Source of the DNA: an uncultured Clostridia bacterium | GTDB taxonomy: Bacteria; Bacillota; Clostridia; TANB77; CAG-508 | Direction of reading: 5' to 3' | DNA: 11,778 nucleotides | Assembly: GCA_948664205.1 (NCBI GenBank) | Contig: CAPNDH010000042.1 | Coordinates: forward strand, 1-11,778 | Part shown: one piece after another, positions 1 to 6,918 of the stretch | Layout: every line of letters starts with the position of its first letter | Numbering within the stretch: the stretch's first letter is position 1 | Translations under genes and position numbers: made by a program | The notes under the pieces: model-generated | The model's database searches: none | The model's input: only the letters and a program-made list of their open reading frames with translations | Told to the model about the DNA's origin: nothing

Positions 1-230
1 TCATACTTCCACTCTTTAGGCATAAAAGGAAGTGTGTCTAGCCTCCAAAGTTTTAGTTTTTTATCATACTTTTCAGGGTATGACATTGTTACTAAGTGAC
101 CAACACACCATGTTATTATCCATTCTTCTGATTCTAAATATCCATCTTTTCTAGTAGTATTCAATTTAAGTGCTTTACTAAATTGCATTGCTACTGATGG
201 CTTTTCTGTAATTAATAGTTTTTTTTGCAT
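1..230 (-). CDS. topB: Type IA DNA topoisomerase (topoisomerase III-like), N-terminal part, cut by window edge
   Basis: The reading frame starts at the ATG at 230-228 and runs off the left edge after 76 complete codons. It begins MQKKLLITEKPSVAMQF; EKPSVA is the Toprim motif that opens type IA topoisomerases, with the glutamate thought to act as general acid/base. The segment TWCVGHLVTM followed by PEKYD, WRLDTLP and PKEWKY is the usual continuation in Firmicutes topoisomerase III-like enzymes, which pass single strands through a transient nick to decatenate or relax DNA. An AAAGG ribosome binding site lies 10 bases before the ATG. The 83-base gap from the upstream membrane-protein gene on the same strand holds a hairpin repeat and no clear promoter, so co-transcription is possible. 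TopB homologues also occur on plasmids and integrative elements; the fragment cannot separate these cases. Confidence 0.9.
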   Translation of the reverse strand, partial: MQKKLLITEKPSVAMQFSKALKLNTTRKDGYLESEEWIITWCVGHLVTMSYPEKYDKKLKLWRLDTLPFMPKEWKY

Positions 231-264
231 AGTTTTACATCCTTTGCTTATTTTAAATTCATTA

Positions 265-289
265 GGTCGCCGAAACGGCGACCCCTACA
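265..289 (+). repeat. Palindromic hairpin repeat, copy A (CC(C/T)CTA family)
   Basis: GGTCGCCG and CGGCGACC form a perfect 8-bp stem with an AAA loop, followed by CCTACA. It is GC-rich in an otherwise AT-rich gap. The copy at 5034-5059 shares the left arm, most of the right arm and the CTCTACA tail, so this is a dispersed family. No T-run follows on either strand, so it is not a classical terminator. Confidence 0.75.
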
Positions 290-313
290 AGCTAATATAA
301 ACATTATTAGTTT

Positions 314-1165
314 TTAATTTACTTTTATTATATCTATTTCTGATGTTAGGCTGTTGTTTCCATATGCGTATATAATGTATATACTTCCATCTTTTCCTAC
401 TAGGAAATTGCTTACATTTTCTGTTAAATATATTGCATTTGATAAGTCTCTTTTATATACATTTTGACCCGTTGCTTCTGATATTTTTTCTGCTTGTTTA
501 CTTGCTTCTTTTACTTGTGTATTTATTTTTTTGTTTACATCATTTTTAGAGATATTATATTTTTCTAATACTTCATCTAAGCTTACACTTTCTCCTGTTT
601 CTATGTTGTAATTGTATGAAAGAACTATGTTTCTTTGTGGGTTGTTTCCTTCTTTTAATGTTGATTTTATAACTAATGATAAAATTCCATCATTTATATA
701 TGCTACATAGTCTATATTATATATTGTGTATTGGTTAGCATCATTTACTATACTTGTTACCTTATTTGCAAATATAGATTGTGTTTTTGAATTATATCCT
801 GCAGGCACTTCTTGATTATCTATATTAAATGCAGGTAATTTTATATCTAAAGAATATTTTCCATCCACTTCTTGTTTAACATCATATGCTTTATATACAA
901 TATCTTCATTTTCTAAGCTTTGAAACCTTTTTATATTACTTGTGTCATAACCTTGTTTGTTAAATGTATTATTAAATAAATTATTAAACTCTTTAAGTAA
1001 GTCTTCTGGGTCTTCTGCTACATCATCTTCTACTATATTTTCTGGCTCACTTACCATATTTTCTGTTACTACTTTATCTGCAAATATTTGATAATATACT
1101 CCTAATATAATTGCTATTATACAAACTATTATAATTACAATATACATTATTTTTCTTTTTTCCAT
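314..1165 (-). CDS. Membrane-anchored extracytoplasmic protein, DUF3298/PdaC-like
   Basis: A 283-residue protein with a short cationic N-terminus and one hydrophobic helix at about residues 7-25, then an acidic linker and a soluble domain, so it is probably anchored in the membrane and faces outward. From about residue 95 it alternates beta-strands (YDVKQEVDGKYSLDIKLPAF, then YNIDYVAYINDGILSLVIKS, then NIVLSYNYNIETGESVSLDE). The Y-N-ETGE-V-L-E stretch resembles the DUF3298 domain found with DUF4163 in RsiV- and PdaC-type proteins, but this is recognition of a pattern and the family match is uncertain. No catalytic residues are evident. The start is supported by AAAGGAG seven bases upstream and by a promoter at 1191-1219. 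It has its own promoter, downstream of the pilin-like gene's terminator. Confidence 0.75.
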   Translation of the reverse strand: MEKRKIMYIVIIIVCIIAIILGVYYQIFADKVVTENMVSEPENIVEDDVAEDPEDLLKEFNNLFNNTFNKQGYDTSNIKRFQSLENEDIVYKAYDVKQEVDGKYSLDIKLPAFNIDNQEVPAGYNSKTQSIFANKVTSIVNDANQYTIYNIDYVAYINDGILSLVIKSTLKEGNNPQRNIVLSYNYNIETGESVSLDEVLEKYNISKNDVNKKINTQVKEASKQAEKISEATGQNVYKRDLSNAIYLTENVSNFLVGKDGSIYIIYAYGNNSLTSEIDIIKVN

Positions 1166-1190
1166 AAATTTGCTCCTTTATTTTTTTCAT

Positions 1191-1219
1191 ATTATATCAT
1201 TAGTATTTTTCCTTTTCAA
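1191..1219 (-). promoter_or_regulatory. SigA-type promoter of the membrane-anchored protein gene
   Basis: On the minus strand TTGAAA (1219-1214) and TATAAT (1196-1191) are separated by exactly 17 bases. It lies 26 bases before the start codon at 1165. Confidence 0.8.
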
Positions 1220-1230
1220 GAATTTTAGTC

Positions 1231-1262
1231 AAAAATAAATGAGAACATGTTCTCATTTATTT
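1231..1262 (-). terminator. Rho-independent terminator of the prepilin-like gene
   Basis: 1233-1262 is a perfect 30-base palindrome centred on GAGAACATGTTCTC. On the minus strand it runs into TTTATTTTT, and it starts six bases after the prepilin-like stop codon. A dyad of this perfection could also bind a protein near the adjacent promoter, but the U-run fits a terminator. Confidence 0.8.
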
Positions 1263-1267
1263 ATATT

Positions 1268-2131
1268 CTATAATTTATATAATTCAATTGTAAAATTACA
1301 TCTACTTGAAAAATTCGCTGTAGAAATATCTTTTTGAAAACTAATTGTATCTCCTTTTTTTAAATATAAAGTATGACTAATAGAATCACAAAAACTTCCC
1401 GAATTATCATTTACTGCCTCACTATAACCTCCTTTTATTGTAATTCCATTTACTATTATATAAGCCGTTGCCCATGTAGTTGTAGTTCTTGGTGAATAGC
1501 CACTAAATTGAGAATCAATTTTATACCAACCTTCTTCTTTAATAGTTAATAAATTATCCCCCATTTCTAAATATTTATTAAAATTAACAAAATCTATACT
1601 TGTTGAAAAATCTTTAAATATATAAGTATTTATATCTTTACTTGTTTGAGATGCTTCAAAAATTTTTGAAAATCCTGTTATTCCTACTGTATTTGTATTT
1701 ACATTTGTTGCAATTTTAATGCCATCTATACTTGCTAGTTGTAATTGCCCATTTATTTCAAATTCATATGGATATTTATTTAATTTTGTGAATATTGAAC
1801 TTGGATTATCTCCCACTTCATATTTTGTACTTGACACCTGACTTTTTTCTGTTACATATGATATTTCATTATCTTCTTTTAATAATAATGATAATTCTTT
1901 TAAAGTTGGCATTACTTGTTTATCTGCATAACTGTTCATTTGTGCTGTTGTTATTTTTAGGTTTATTATTTCTGTTGCTGTTTGTTTATTGGTTGTTTCT
2001 TTTGCTTGTTTTGCTTCTGTAAATATTCCATTATTACTTAATCCTAAATATATTGCTACACTAGTTAATATTATTAATATTATTATAGTTATTACTAACG
2101 AAATCAATGTTATCCCTTTATTCTTCTTCAT
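1268..2131 (-). CDS. Prepilin-like protein with C-terminal beta-sandwich-like domain
   Basis: A 287-residue protein opening with MKKNKGITLISLV, a class III (type IV prepilin/pseudopilin) signal: a basic leader, a Gly-6 cleavage point, then a hydrophobic helix to about residue 29. The usual Glu at mature position 5 is Ser here, as is common in clostridial GITLI-type proteins. An amphipathic coiled segment follows (about 35-65). The last ~130 residues look like a separate beta-rich domain (GWYKIDSQFSGY, then AYIIVNGITIKGG, SHTLYLKKGDTISF, and a final FTIELYKL), a pattern like C1q/TNF-type jelly rolls. That fold assignment is an inference. It would be processed by a prepilin peptidase and displayed at the surface, but no pilus assembly genes are in the window. 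AAGGAG sits six bases before the ATG. The 198-base divergent gap to the XRE gene holds two operator-like sites. Confidence 0.8.
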   Translation of the reverse strand: MKKNKGITLISLVITIIILIILTSVAIYLGLSNNGIFTEAKQAKETTNKQTATEIINLKITTAQMNSYADKQVMPTLKELSLLLKEDNEISYVTEKSQVSSTKYEVGDNPSSIFTKLNKYPYEFEINGQLQLASIDGIKIATNVNTNTVGITGFSKIFEASQTSKDINTYIFKDFSTSIDFVNFNKYLEMGDNLLTIKEEGWYKIDSQFSGYSPRTTTTWATAYIIVNGITIKGGYSEAVNDNSGSFCDSISHTLYLKKGDTISFQKDISTANFSSRCNFTIELYKL

Positions 2132-2194
2132 TTGCTACTCCTTATATTATTTTCTTGTGTTTTTAAAAAAGTATTCATAATTTAAATTTTACTT

Positions 2195-2212
2195 ATTCGG
2201 ATATTTCCATAT
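2195..2212. promoter_or_regulatory. Operator-like site 1 (imperfect copy)
   Basis: ATTCGGATATTTCCATAT matches site 2 (2261-2278) at the left arm ATTCGG and the central TTTCC, but its right arm is degraded. It lies between the divergent prepilin-like gene and the XRE gene, 66 bases from site 2. Cooperative binding by the neighbouring XRE protein is inferred. Confidence 0.5.
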
Positions 2213-2260
2213 ATATTTTATATATTAATATTTTTATTATCAATATTTTAAATAAAATTT

Positions 2261-2278
2261 ATTCGGGTTTTTCCGAAT
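2261..2278. promoter_or_regulatory. Operator-like site 2 (perfect dyad) over the XRE promoter
   Basis: ATTCGG and CCGAAT are perfect inverted arms around GTTTTT. A TATACT -10 box lies at 2299-2304, so the dyad covers or abuts the -35 region of the XRE gene. That is the expected position for autorepression. Confidence 0.65.
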
Positions 2279-2329
2279 ATTTATTTTATTAATTTTGTTA
2301 TACTTTATTTATATTTTTAGGAGGATTAT

Positions 2330-2602
2330 ATGTTATTATCTGAAGCTATTAATTTACGTATAAATGAATTGCTAAAACAAAATAATTTAACTGTATATAA
2401 ACTATCGTACAAAGCTGGAATTTCTAATTCTATTATTAGTGATTGCAAACGTGGGAAGGTTAAAGAACCTACAATTAGTTCTATAATACATATCTGCGAA
2501 GGTTTTAATATAGAACTTAAAGATTTTTTTAATTCTCCATATTTTAAGGATGTAGAAGCTATTGATAGGTTTGAAAAAAGTGGAAATAATAAAGTAGGTT
2601 AA
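2330..2602 (+). CDS. XRE/Cro-CI family transcriptional regulator
   Basis: A 90-residue DNA-binding protein that is almost entirely one helix-turn-helix domain (about residues 5-66). The core TVYKLSYKAGISNSIISDCK is the turn-and-recognition-helix region, followed by EPTISSIIHICEGFNIELKDFF, the typical closing helices of the family. There is no effector or peptidase domain, so it probably acts as a simple dimeric repressor. AGGAGG lies five bases before the ATG, a TATACT -10 box is 25 bases upstream, and a perfect dyad sits where the -35 box should be. This suggests autoregulation and possibly control of the divergent prepilin-like gene. It ends in its own terminator, so it is not co-transcribed with clpE. 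Confidence 0.9.
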   Translation: MLLSEAINLRINELLKQNNLTVYKLSYKAGISNSIISDCKRGKVKEPTISSIIHICEGFNIELKDFFNSPYFKDVEAIDRFEKSGNNKVG

Positions 2603-2635
2603 AGAAGATATATTTTAATAGTTATCTTCTTTTTT
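2603..2635 (+). terminator. Rho-independent terminator after the XRE gene
   Basis: AGAAGATA (2603-2610) pairs with TATCTTCT (2623-2630) across a 12-base AT-rich loop, and TTTTT follows directly. The first base adjoins the stop codon. Confidence 0.75.
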
Positions 2636-2637
2636 GT

Positions 2638-2666
2638 TTGACTATTTAAGTTTTTTGGTGTATTAT
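2638..2666 (+). promoter_or_regulatory. SigA-type promoter of clpE
   Basis: TTGACT (2638-2643) and TATTAT (2661-2666) are separated by exactly 17 bases. The predicted start lies about 30 bases before the clpE ATG. No full CtsR direct repeat is visible, so heat-shock control is not shown by the sequence. Confidence 0.8.
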
Positions 2667-2702
2667 ATACTTGTTAAATTTTAATTAAAGGAGTATACAT
2701 AT

Positions 2703-5019
2703 ATGTTATGTTCAATTTGTAACAAAAATACTGCTGTTATATTTGTTAACAAACAACTTCCAGATAAAAGTTTTGCAACTGAAGGTTTATGCTATGAATG
2801 TGCTAAAAAGAAGGGAATTAACCCATTAGATGCACTTTCAAAACAAGCTAATTTATCTGAAGATGATGTTAAAGATATGGCAAATCAAATAGAGAATATG
2901 TTTAAGGATATGTCTGAAAATATTGATATGGATTCTATTATGGGAATGGAAGTAGATAGTGAAAACTTTGATGAAGGTAGCACTCCTATGGGTGCAATTC
3001 CTTTAGGCTCAATTTTTTCAAACATGTTTGGTATGAAAAATAATTCAGAGGAACAGACTTCTTCTGATAAGAAAAAAGTAAAAGTAGAAAAGAAGCCTAA
3101 AGAAAAAAAGAAGAAGGCTTTAGATACTTTTGGAACTAATTTAACTTTTAAAGCAAGAAATAATGAATTAGATAGTGTAGTTGGTAGAAATAGAGAAATT
3201 CAAAGAATTGTTCAAATATTAAATAGACGTTCTAAAAATAACCCTTGTTTAATTGGTGAACCCGGTGTTGGTAAAACTGCAATTGCACAAGGCTTAGCGA
3301 TTAAAATTGCTGAGCGGACATGTTCCTGCTAAACTTTTAAATAAAGAAGTTTATTTACTTGATATGACTGCTGTTATTGCAGGTACACAATTTAGAGGTC
3401 AATTTGAGGCAAGGATGAAATCTATTATTGATGAATGTAAGTCTTTAGGTAATATTATTTTGGTTATTGATGAAATTCATAATATTATTGGTGCAGGTGA
3501 TGGAGAACATTCTATGAATGCTGCAAATATTTTAAAACCTTCACTTTCTAATGGAGAAATTCAATTAATTGGTACTACTACTTTAAAGGAATATAGAAAA
3601 TATATTGAAAAAGATAGTGCTTTAGAGCGAAGATTTCAACCAGTTATTGTTGAAGAGCCTTCTATTACAGATTCAATTGATATATTAGAAGGTATAAAAA
3701 AATATTATGAGGACTTTCATAAAGTAAAAATTTCTACTGATGTAATTAGGCAGGCGGTAATAATGTCTGAAAAATATATTCATGATAGATTTTTACCTGA
3801 TAAAGCAATTGATATATTAGATGAGGCTTGCTCAAGAATTAATTTAAATAATAAAGATTTATATACTTTAGAAGTTTTAAAAAATCAGCTTGCAAAAGTT
3901 CAAGAAGAAAAAGAAGAGGCAGCTTCTGCTGATTCTACTGAAGATTACCAAAAAGCTGCTGAACTTAAAACTCGCGAATGTAGCTTAATAGAGCAAATAG
4001 ATAAAATAAATGCAAACTTAAAGTTAAAAGAAATTACTGTTCAAGATATTGCAGAAGTAATTGAAAACTGGACTAAAATTCCTGTTAAAAAAATTACTGA
4101 GGAAGAAACTTTAAAATTATTAAATTTAGAGAAGAATCTTCATAAAAGAGTAATTGGACAAGAAGAAGCATTAGAAGCTGTTTCACGTGCTATTAGAAGA
4201 AATAGAGCAGGACTTAAAAGTACAAAAAGGCCACCATCATTTATATTTGTTGGACCTACTGGGGTTGGTAAAACTGAGCTTGCTAAAAGTTTAGCATATG
4301 AAATGTTTGGAGATGAAAACTCTATTATCAGAGTAGATATGAGTGAATATATGGAAAGTCATTCTACTTCTAAATTAATTGGTTCACCTCCAGGATATGT
4401 GGGTTATGATGATGCAGGTCAGCTTACTGAAAAGGTTAAACGTCATCCTTATTCTATTGTACTTTTAGATGAAATTGAAAAGGCTCACCCAGATGTATTT
4501 AATATATTACTTCAAGTTCTTGATGATGGAAGGCTTACAGATAACCAAGGAAATACTGTAAGTTTTGAAAATACAATTATTATAATGACATCAAATGCTG
4601 GCTCAAACTTAAATACTAACTCAATTGGTTTTGGTGGAACAGTGGTTGCAAACAGAAATAAAATATTAGATGCTTTAAAAGATACTTTTAGACCTGAATT
4701 TTTAAATAGAGTTGATGAAATTGTTGTATTTAATTCTTTAAATGAAAATGAATTAATACAAATTGTAGATTTAATGCTTAATGATACTATTAAGGCTTTA
4801 GTAGATAAAAATATTTCTATGCATATTTCTGAAGAAGCAAAGAAATATTTACTAAAAAAAGGCACTGACTTAAAATTTGGAGCAAGACCTTTAAGAAGAG
4901 CAATTCAAAGATATATTGAAGATGAACTTTCAGATATGATTTTAAAACAAGAATTGAAAAATGGACAAATTATTGAAATTAATGTTGCAGATGATAAATT
5001 AAAATTTGTTGTAAAATAA
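2703..5019 (+). CDS. clpE: ClpE-like AAA+ unfoldase, reading frame broken by one extra C at an in-frame CGG
   Basis: A class I Clp/HSP100 ATPase that unfolds proteins and feeds them to ClpP. The N-terminus has the ClpE-type zinc finger (C3, C6, C30, C33) in place of the ClpC N-domain. After a lysine-rich linker come AAA1 with Walker A GEPGVGKT (185-192) and Walker B IDEIH (about 254-258), a UVR-like coiled middle segment (DYQKAAELKTRE), AAA2 with Walker A GPTGVGKT (517-524) and DEIEKAHP (589 on), and an IGF loop (641-643) for ClpP docking. The standard frame stops at 3330-3332 after 209 residues. Dropping only the C at 3315 changes AERTCSC-stop to AEGHVPAKLL and gives one 771-residue protein. 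Both sides keep every family motif, so decay has not set in. AAAGGAG lies nine bases before the ATG, with its own promoter upstream. Confidence 0.92.
3315..3317 (+). other. In-frame CGG with +1 frame change in clpE (site 1)
   Basis: The frame reads GAG CGG ACA TGT and stops 15 bases later. Reading GAG, skipping C, then GGA CAT GTT CCT gives the expected E-G-H-V-P after the Walker A helix. It is the only in-frame CGG in clpE. Two other CGG trinucleotides, in CCC-GGT at 3261-3266 and GCG-GTA near 3754, straddle codons and cause no shift. Confidence 0.85.
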
Positions 5020-5033
5020 TCTAGTGTTTTTTG

Positions 5034-5059
5034 GGTCGCCGAAGGCGGTGACCTCTACA
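5034..5059 (+). repeat. Palindromic hairpin repeat, copy B
   Basis: GGTCGCCG and CGGTGACC form an 8-bp stem with one G-T wobble and an AAGG loop, followed by TCTACA. It sits 15 bases after the clpE stop. It shares arms and tail with the copy at 265-289 and has the same orientation. The loop base changes and G-T pair look like divergence within a stem-preserving family. Confidence 0.75.
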
Positions 5060-5129
5060 TTATAAATTTAAACTATAATACATAACAATAATTGTAAAAC
5101 AGATATTTAATATCTAATAGGAGGAACTT

Positions 5130-5729
5130 ATGAAAAAATTAAAAGATTGTTGCAAACATATACCAAATGCATTAACTATTTTAAGATTTATATTAATACC
5201 ATTTATTATAGTTAGTATAGTAAAAAATAACTATTTAGAGGCATTTATAATTCTTACTTTATCTGGTTTAACAGATATACTTGATGGATTTATTGCTAGA
5301 AAATTTAACTTTATAACTAACTTTGGAAAGTTAATAGACCCTTTGGCTGATAAAGCAACACAAGTATCAATATTAGTTACTTTATCACTTAAAAATATTA
5401 TCCCTATGTGGATTTTATTGATAGTATTTTTGAAAGAATTTGTTATGATAGCAGGTGCTTCCTTCCTTTATGGTAAAGAGCTTGTAGTTTCTAGTAAATG
5501 GTATGGTAAACTTTCTACTGTATTATTTTATTTAGCAATTGTTTCTTCTTTTGCTATAAAATATTGGAACTATGCATACCAAACTTCACTTCCAAAATTT
5601 GATATTTACCTATACTATTTGGCATTAGCAGCAACCGTCTTTTCTTTAGTAATGTATTATATAACTTTTTATAAGCAAGGTTATTTAAAGAAAGAAAATT
5701 TGAAAATAGAAGAAAAAGTAGAAGAATAA
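5130..5729 (+). CDS. pgsA: CDP-diacylglycerol--glycerol-3-phosphate 3-phosphatidyltransferase
   Basis: Transfers the phosphatidyl group from CDP-diacylglycerol to glycerol-3-phosphate, the committed step toward phosphatidylglycerol and cardiolipin, at the inner membrane face. The CDP-alcohol phosphotransferase signature is complete: D49-x2-D52-G53-x2-A56-R57-x8-G66-x3-D70-x3-D74, the aspartates holding the divalent metal. At 199 residues with about six hydrophobic helices it is of normal length. The N-terminal IPNALTILRFILIPF is characteristic of PgsA over other members such as PssA. AGGAGG lies five bases before the ATG. A TATAAT at 5074-5079 without a good -35 may be its -10 box, and an AGATATT/AATATCT dyad (5101-5115) sits in the leader. 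It ends at a shared bidirectional terminator. Confidence 0.93.
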   Translation: MKKLKDCCKHIPNALTILRFILIPFIIVSIVKNNYLEAFIILTLSGLTDILDGFIARKFNFITNFGKLIDPLADKATQVSILVTLSLKNIIPMWILLIVFLKEFVMIAGASFLYGKELVVSSKWYGKLSTVLFYLAIVSSFAIKYWNYAYQTSLPKFDIYLYYLALAATVFSLVMYYITFYKQGYLKKENLKIEEKVEE

Positions 5730-5736
5730 AAAAATC

Positions 5737-5768
5737 GGAAAGAATTGGGATGCGTCCCAATTCCTTCT
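5737..5768. terminator. Bidirectional terminator between pgsA and the BofC-C-like gene
   Basis: GAATTGGGA (5742-5750) and TCCCAATTC (5755-5763) form a perfect 9-bp stem around TGCG. The stem extends outward to 5737/5768 with one mismatch. Seven As precede it and a run of Ts follows, so it can stop the convergent genes on either side. Confidence 0.9.
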
Positions 5769-5774
5769 ATTTTT

Positions 5775-6371
5775 TTATTCGTAATCTTCTAAAGCTTGAT
5801 TTAGCTTATCTCTTCCTTCTACTCTTATGCCTTCTTTTAATCTATTTATATCTTCTTCTGGTAAATAGTTAGTTAATATTTCTGTTTCTTCATATAAGTT
5901 CAAATTATTTTGTTCATCTATATTGTATATTGCAATTTTGCCTTCTAGTTCTTTTAATAAGTAATGTTCACCACAGCTTCCTTCTTCTTCTTTGTAAAAT
6001 AATACTTCATTATTTCTAAATGTTACTATATTCCAGTTTTTATATATAGTTTCTAAATCTTCTCTTGTTTTATTCACCATTATTTCTGTTATTTTTTCTC
6101 TTTCTACTTTTATGTGTTCACACTTTTTGTAATATGTTTTAAATATAAACAAACAATTTGGTGAGGTTTTTTCTTCTTCACTTGCTGTTGTTACTAGCTC
6201 TATATTACTGCTTATTAAGTTTTTTTGTATTTCATTATCTTCTATAAAATTTTCTATGTCTCCTTGTTGATGTAACTTTGAATTTGTATTTTTGTATATT
6301 AAAACTCCAATTGTAATTAATATAGCAAATATTATAATTCCAATTATACTTATTATATAATACTTTTTCAT
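5775..6371 (-). CDS. Membrane-anchored protein with BofC C-terminal-like domain
   Basis: A 198-residue protein with one N-terminal membrane helix (about 5-26), then an extracytoplasmic domain. Its second half, with a C-x7-C-x-H pattern (NCLFIFKTYYKKCEH), a YKNWNIVTF strand, SCGEHYLL, EGKIAIY, LPEEDINRLKEGI and a final LEDYE, matches the pattern of the BofC C-terminal domain common in Clostridia. BofC itself inhibits the SpoIVB signalling protease during sporulation, but these stand-alone homologues are mostly uncharacterised. The start at 6371 is chosen because GAGG sits eight bases upstream and the membrane helix starts there. An in-frame extension to 6515 would translate through the terminator hairpin of the preceding gene and is unlikely. 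Confidence 0.8.
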   Translation of the reverse strand: MKKYYIISIIGIIIFAILITIGVLIYKNTNSKLHQQGDIENFIEDNEIQKNLISSNIELVTTASEEEKTSPNCLFIFKTYYKKCEHIKVEREKITEIMVNKTREDLETIYKNWNIVTFRNNEVLFYKEEEGSCGEHYLLKELEGKIAIYNIDEQNNLNLYEETEILTNYLPEEDINRLKEGIRVEGRDKLNQALEDYE

Positions 6372-6440
6372 ACTATTACCTCTTTCATGTTTTGTTATAG
6401 TATGGTATTTTTTTGTTAATTTTATACAATTTTTTCTATA

Positions 6441-6474
6441 CAATAAGAAAGCACCAAACGGTGCTTTCTTATTG
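6441..6474 (-). terminator. Hairpin terminator after the 112-residue gene
   Basis: A perfect 15-bp stem (6441-6455 with 6460-6474) has a GTTT loop on the minus strand. The GC core GCACC/GGTGC is followed by TTTCTTATT within the 3' arm. The stop codon of the upstream gene lies inside the stem. The symmetric A/T flanks would let it work in both directions. Confidence 0.75.
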
Positions 6475-6807
6475 GAAAATCTTATACTTCTTATACAGCC
6501 AATCCTGACCTTCAAGTGAACAGTAGTTGAATTCTACTATTACTGTAGAGTCAACAATCATCATTCCTTTATATGTGTTAATACCATCGGTATTCCAGAA
6601 GACGCTCTTTTTGTTGCTCTGAAGGCTTTCCCAGAGCTTTTCAAATATGGTATCATATTTGTCTTCTGCCTGTACATCAAGCAACTCTCTCTTTTGTCCT
6701 TCGCGTATACGAAAAGGAACATCCGCAATGTAGTAAGTTGTTACTTTTCCTTCTCTTATGCTCTTTTTAATTTTATTTGCTAAATCCTCAATTGTAATTT
6801 TCCGCAT
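6469..6807 (-). CDS. Hypothetical protein of 112 residues, foreign-looking codon use
   Basis: I do not recognise the family. The protein has a basic helical N-terminus (MRKITIEDLANKIKKSIREG), a central amphipathic part, and a beta-rich C-terminal half (KGMMIVDSTVIVEFNY, then W-L-Y-K-K-Y-K). There is no signal peptide or membrane helix. AAGGAG lies seven bases before the ATG, with a near-consensus promoter at 6864-6892 and a terminator hairpin at its end, so it is a complete single-gene unit. Its codons (CTG, CGC, CGT, AGC, GCG, GTC) differ clearly from the AT-ending codons of its neighbours, which suggests recent acquisition. Its second codon is CGG, the only in-frame CGG in the window not associated with a frame break. 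That matters for the recoding hypothesis. Confidence 0.8.
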   Translation of the reverse strand: MRKITIEDLANKIKKSIREGKVTTYYIADVPFRIREGQKRELLDVQAEDKYDTIFEKLWESLQSNKKSVFWNTDGINTYKGMMIVDSTVIVEFNYCSLEGQDWLYKKYKIFQ

Positions 6808-6863
6808 ACTTATTCTCCTTCCATTTTTTAGGTGAATAACTTTGTTTACACGTATCTAAGTTA

Positions 6864-6892
6864 AGTATAACATATTTTTATGTTAATTGCAA
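6864..6892 (-). promoter_or_regulatory. Promoter of the 112-residue gene with a dyad in the spacer
   Basis: On the minus strand TTGCAA (6892-6887) and TATACT (6869-6864) are 17 bases apart. Between them, 6868-6885 is an 18-base dyad, TAACATA and TATGTTA around four bases, which fills the spacer and overlaps the first bases of the -10 box. This is a typical repressor operator placement. The regulator is unknown. Confidence 0.75.
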
Positions 6893-6918
6893 TTATTTTA
6901 CATTTTTTTCTTATTTTT

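Noticed and set aside
265..289. Copy A as a terminator for the 314-1165 gene
   Set aside because: The stem is strong but no U-run follows on the minus strand, and related copies occur in non-terminator positions, one inside a gene.
2638..2660. CtsR operator at the clpE promoter
   Set aside because: Only one half (TTTGACT) is present and it doubles as the -35 box. The second direct repeat is missing.
3300..3332. Classical programmed frameshifting at clpE (slippery heptamer, internal Shine-Dalgarno, downstream stem)
   Set aside because: No X-XXY-YYZ heptamer, no SD-like stimulator at a useful distance and no clear pseudoknot are seen at any of the five sites. Re-pairing of the P-site tRNA after a +1 slip would be poor for ATT to TTC or GTT to TTC. 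CGG itself is the only common element.
4512..4865. Minus-strand open frame of 117 codons inside clpE
   Set aside because: It lies wholly opposite the conserved AAA2 domain and has a low-complexity Ser/Phe/Ile-rich product.
3307..5019. Separate gene starting at TTG 3307 for the second part of clpE
   Set aside because: There is no ribosome binding site, the start falls within the AAA1 domain just after Walker A, and the family is never split there.
6372..6515. A 48-codon N-terminal extension of the BofC-C-like protein to an ATG at 6515
   Set aside because: It would translate through the 15-bp terminator hairpin and overlap the previous gene. The ATG at 6371 has a ribosome binding site and starts directly at the membrane helix.
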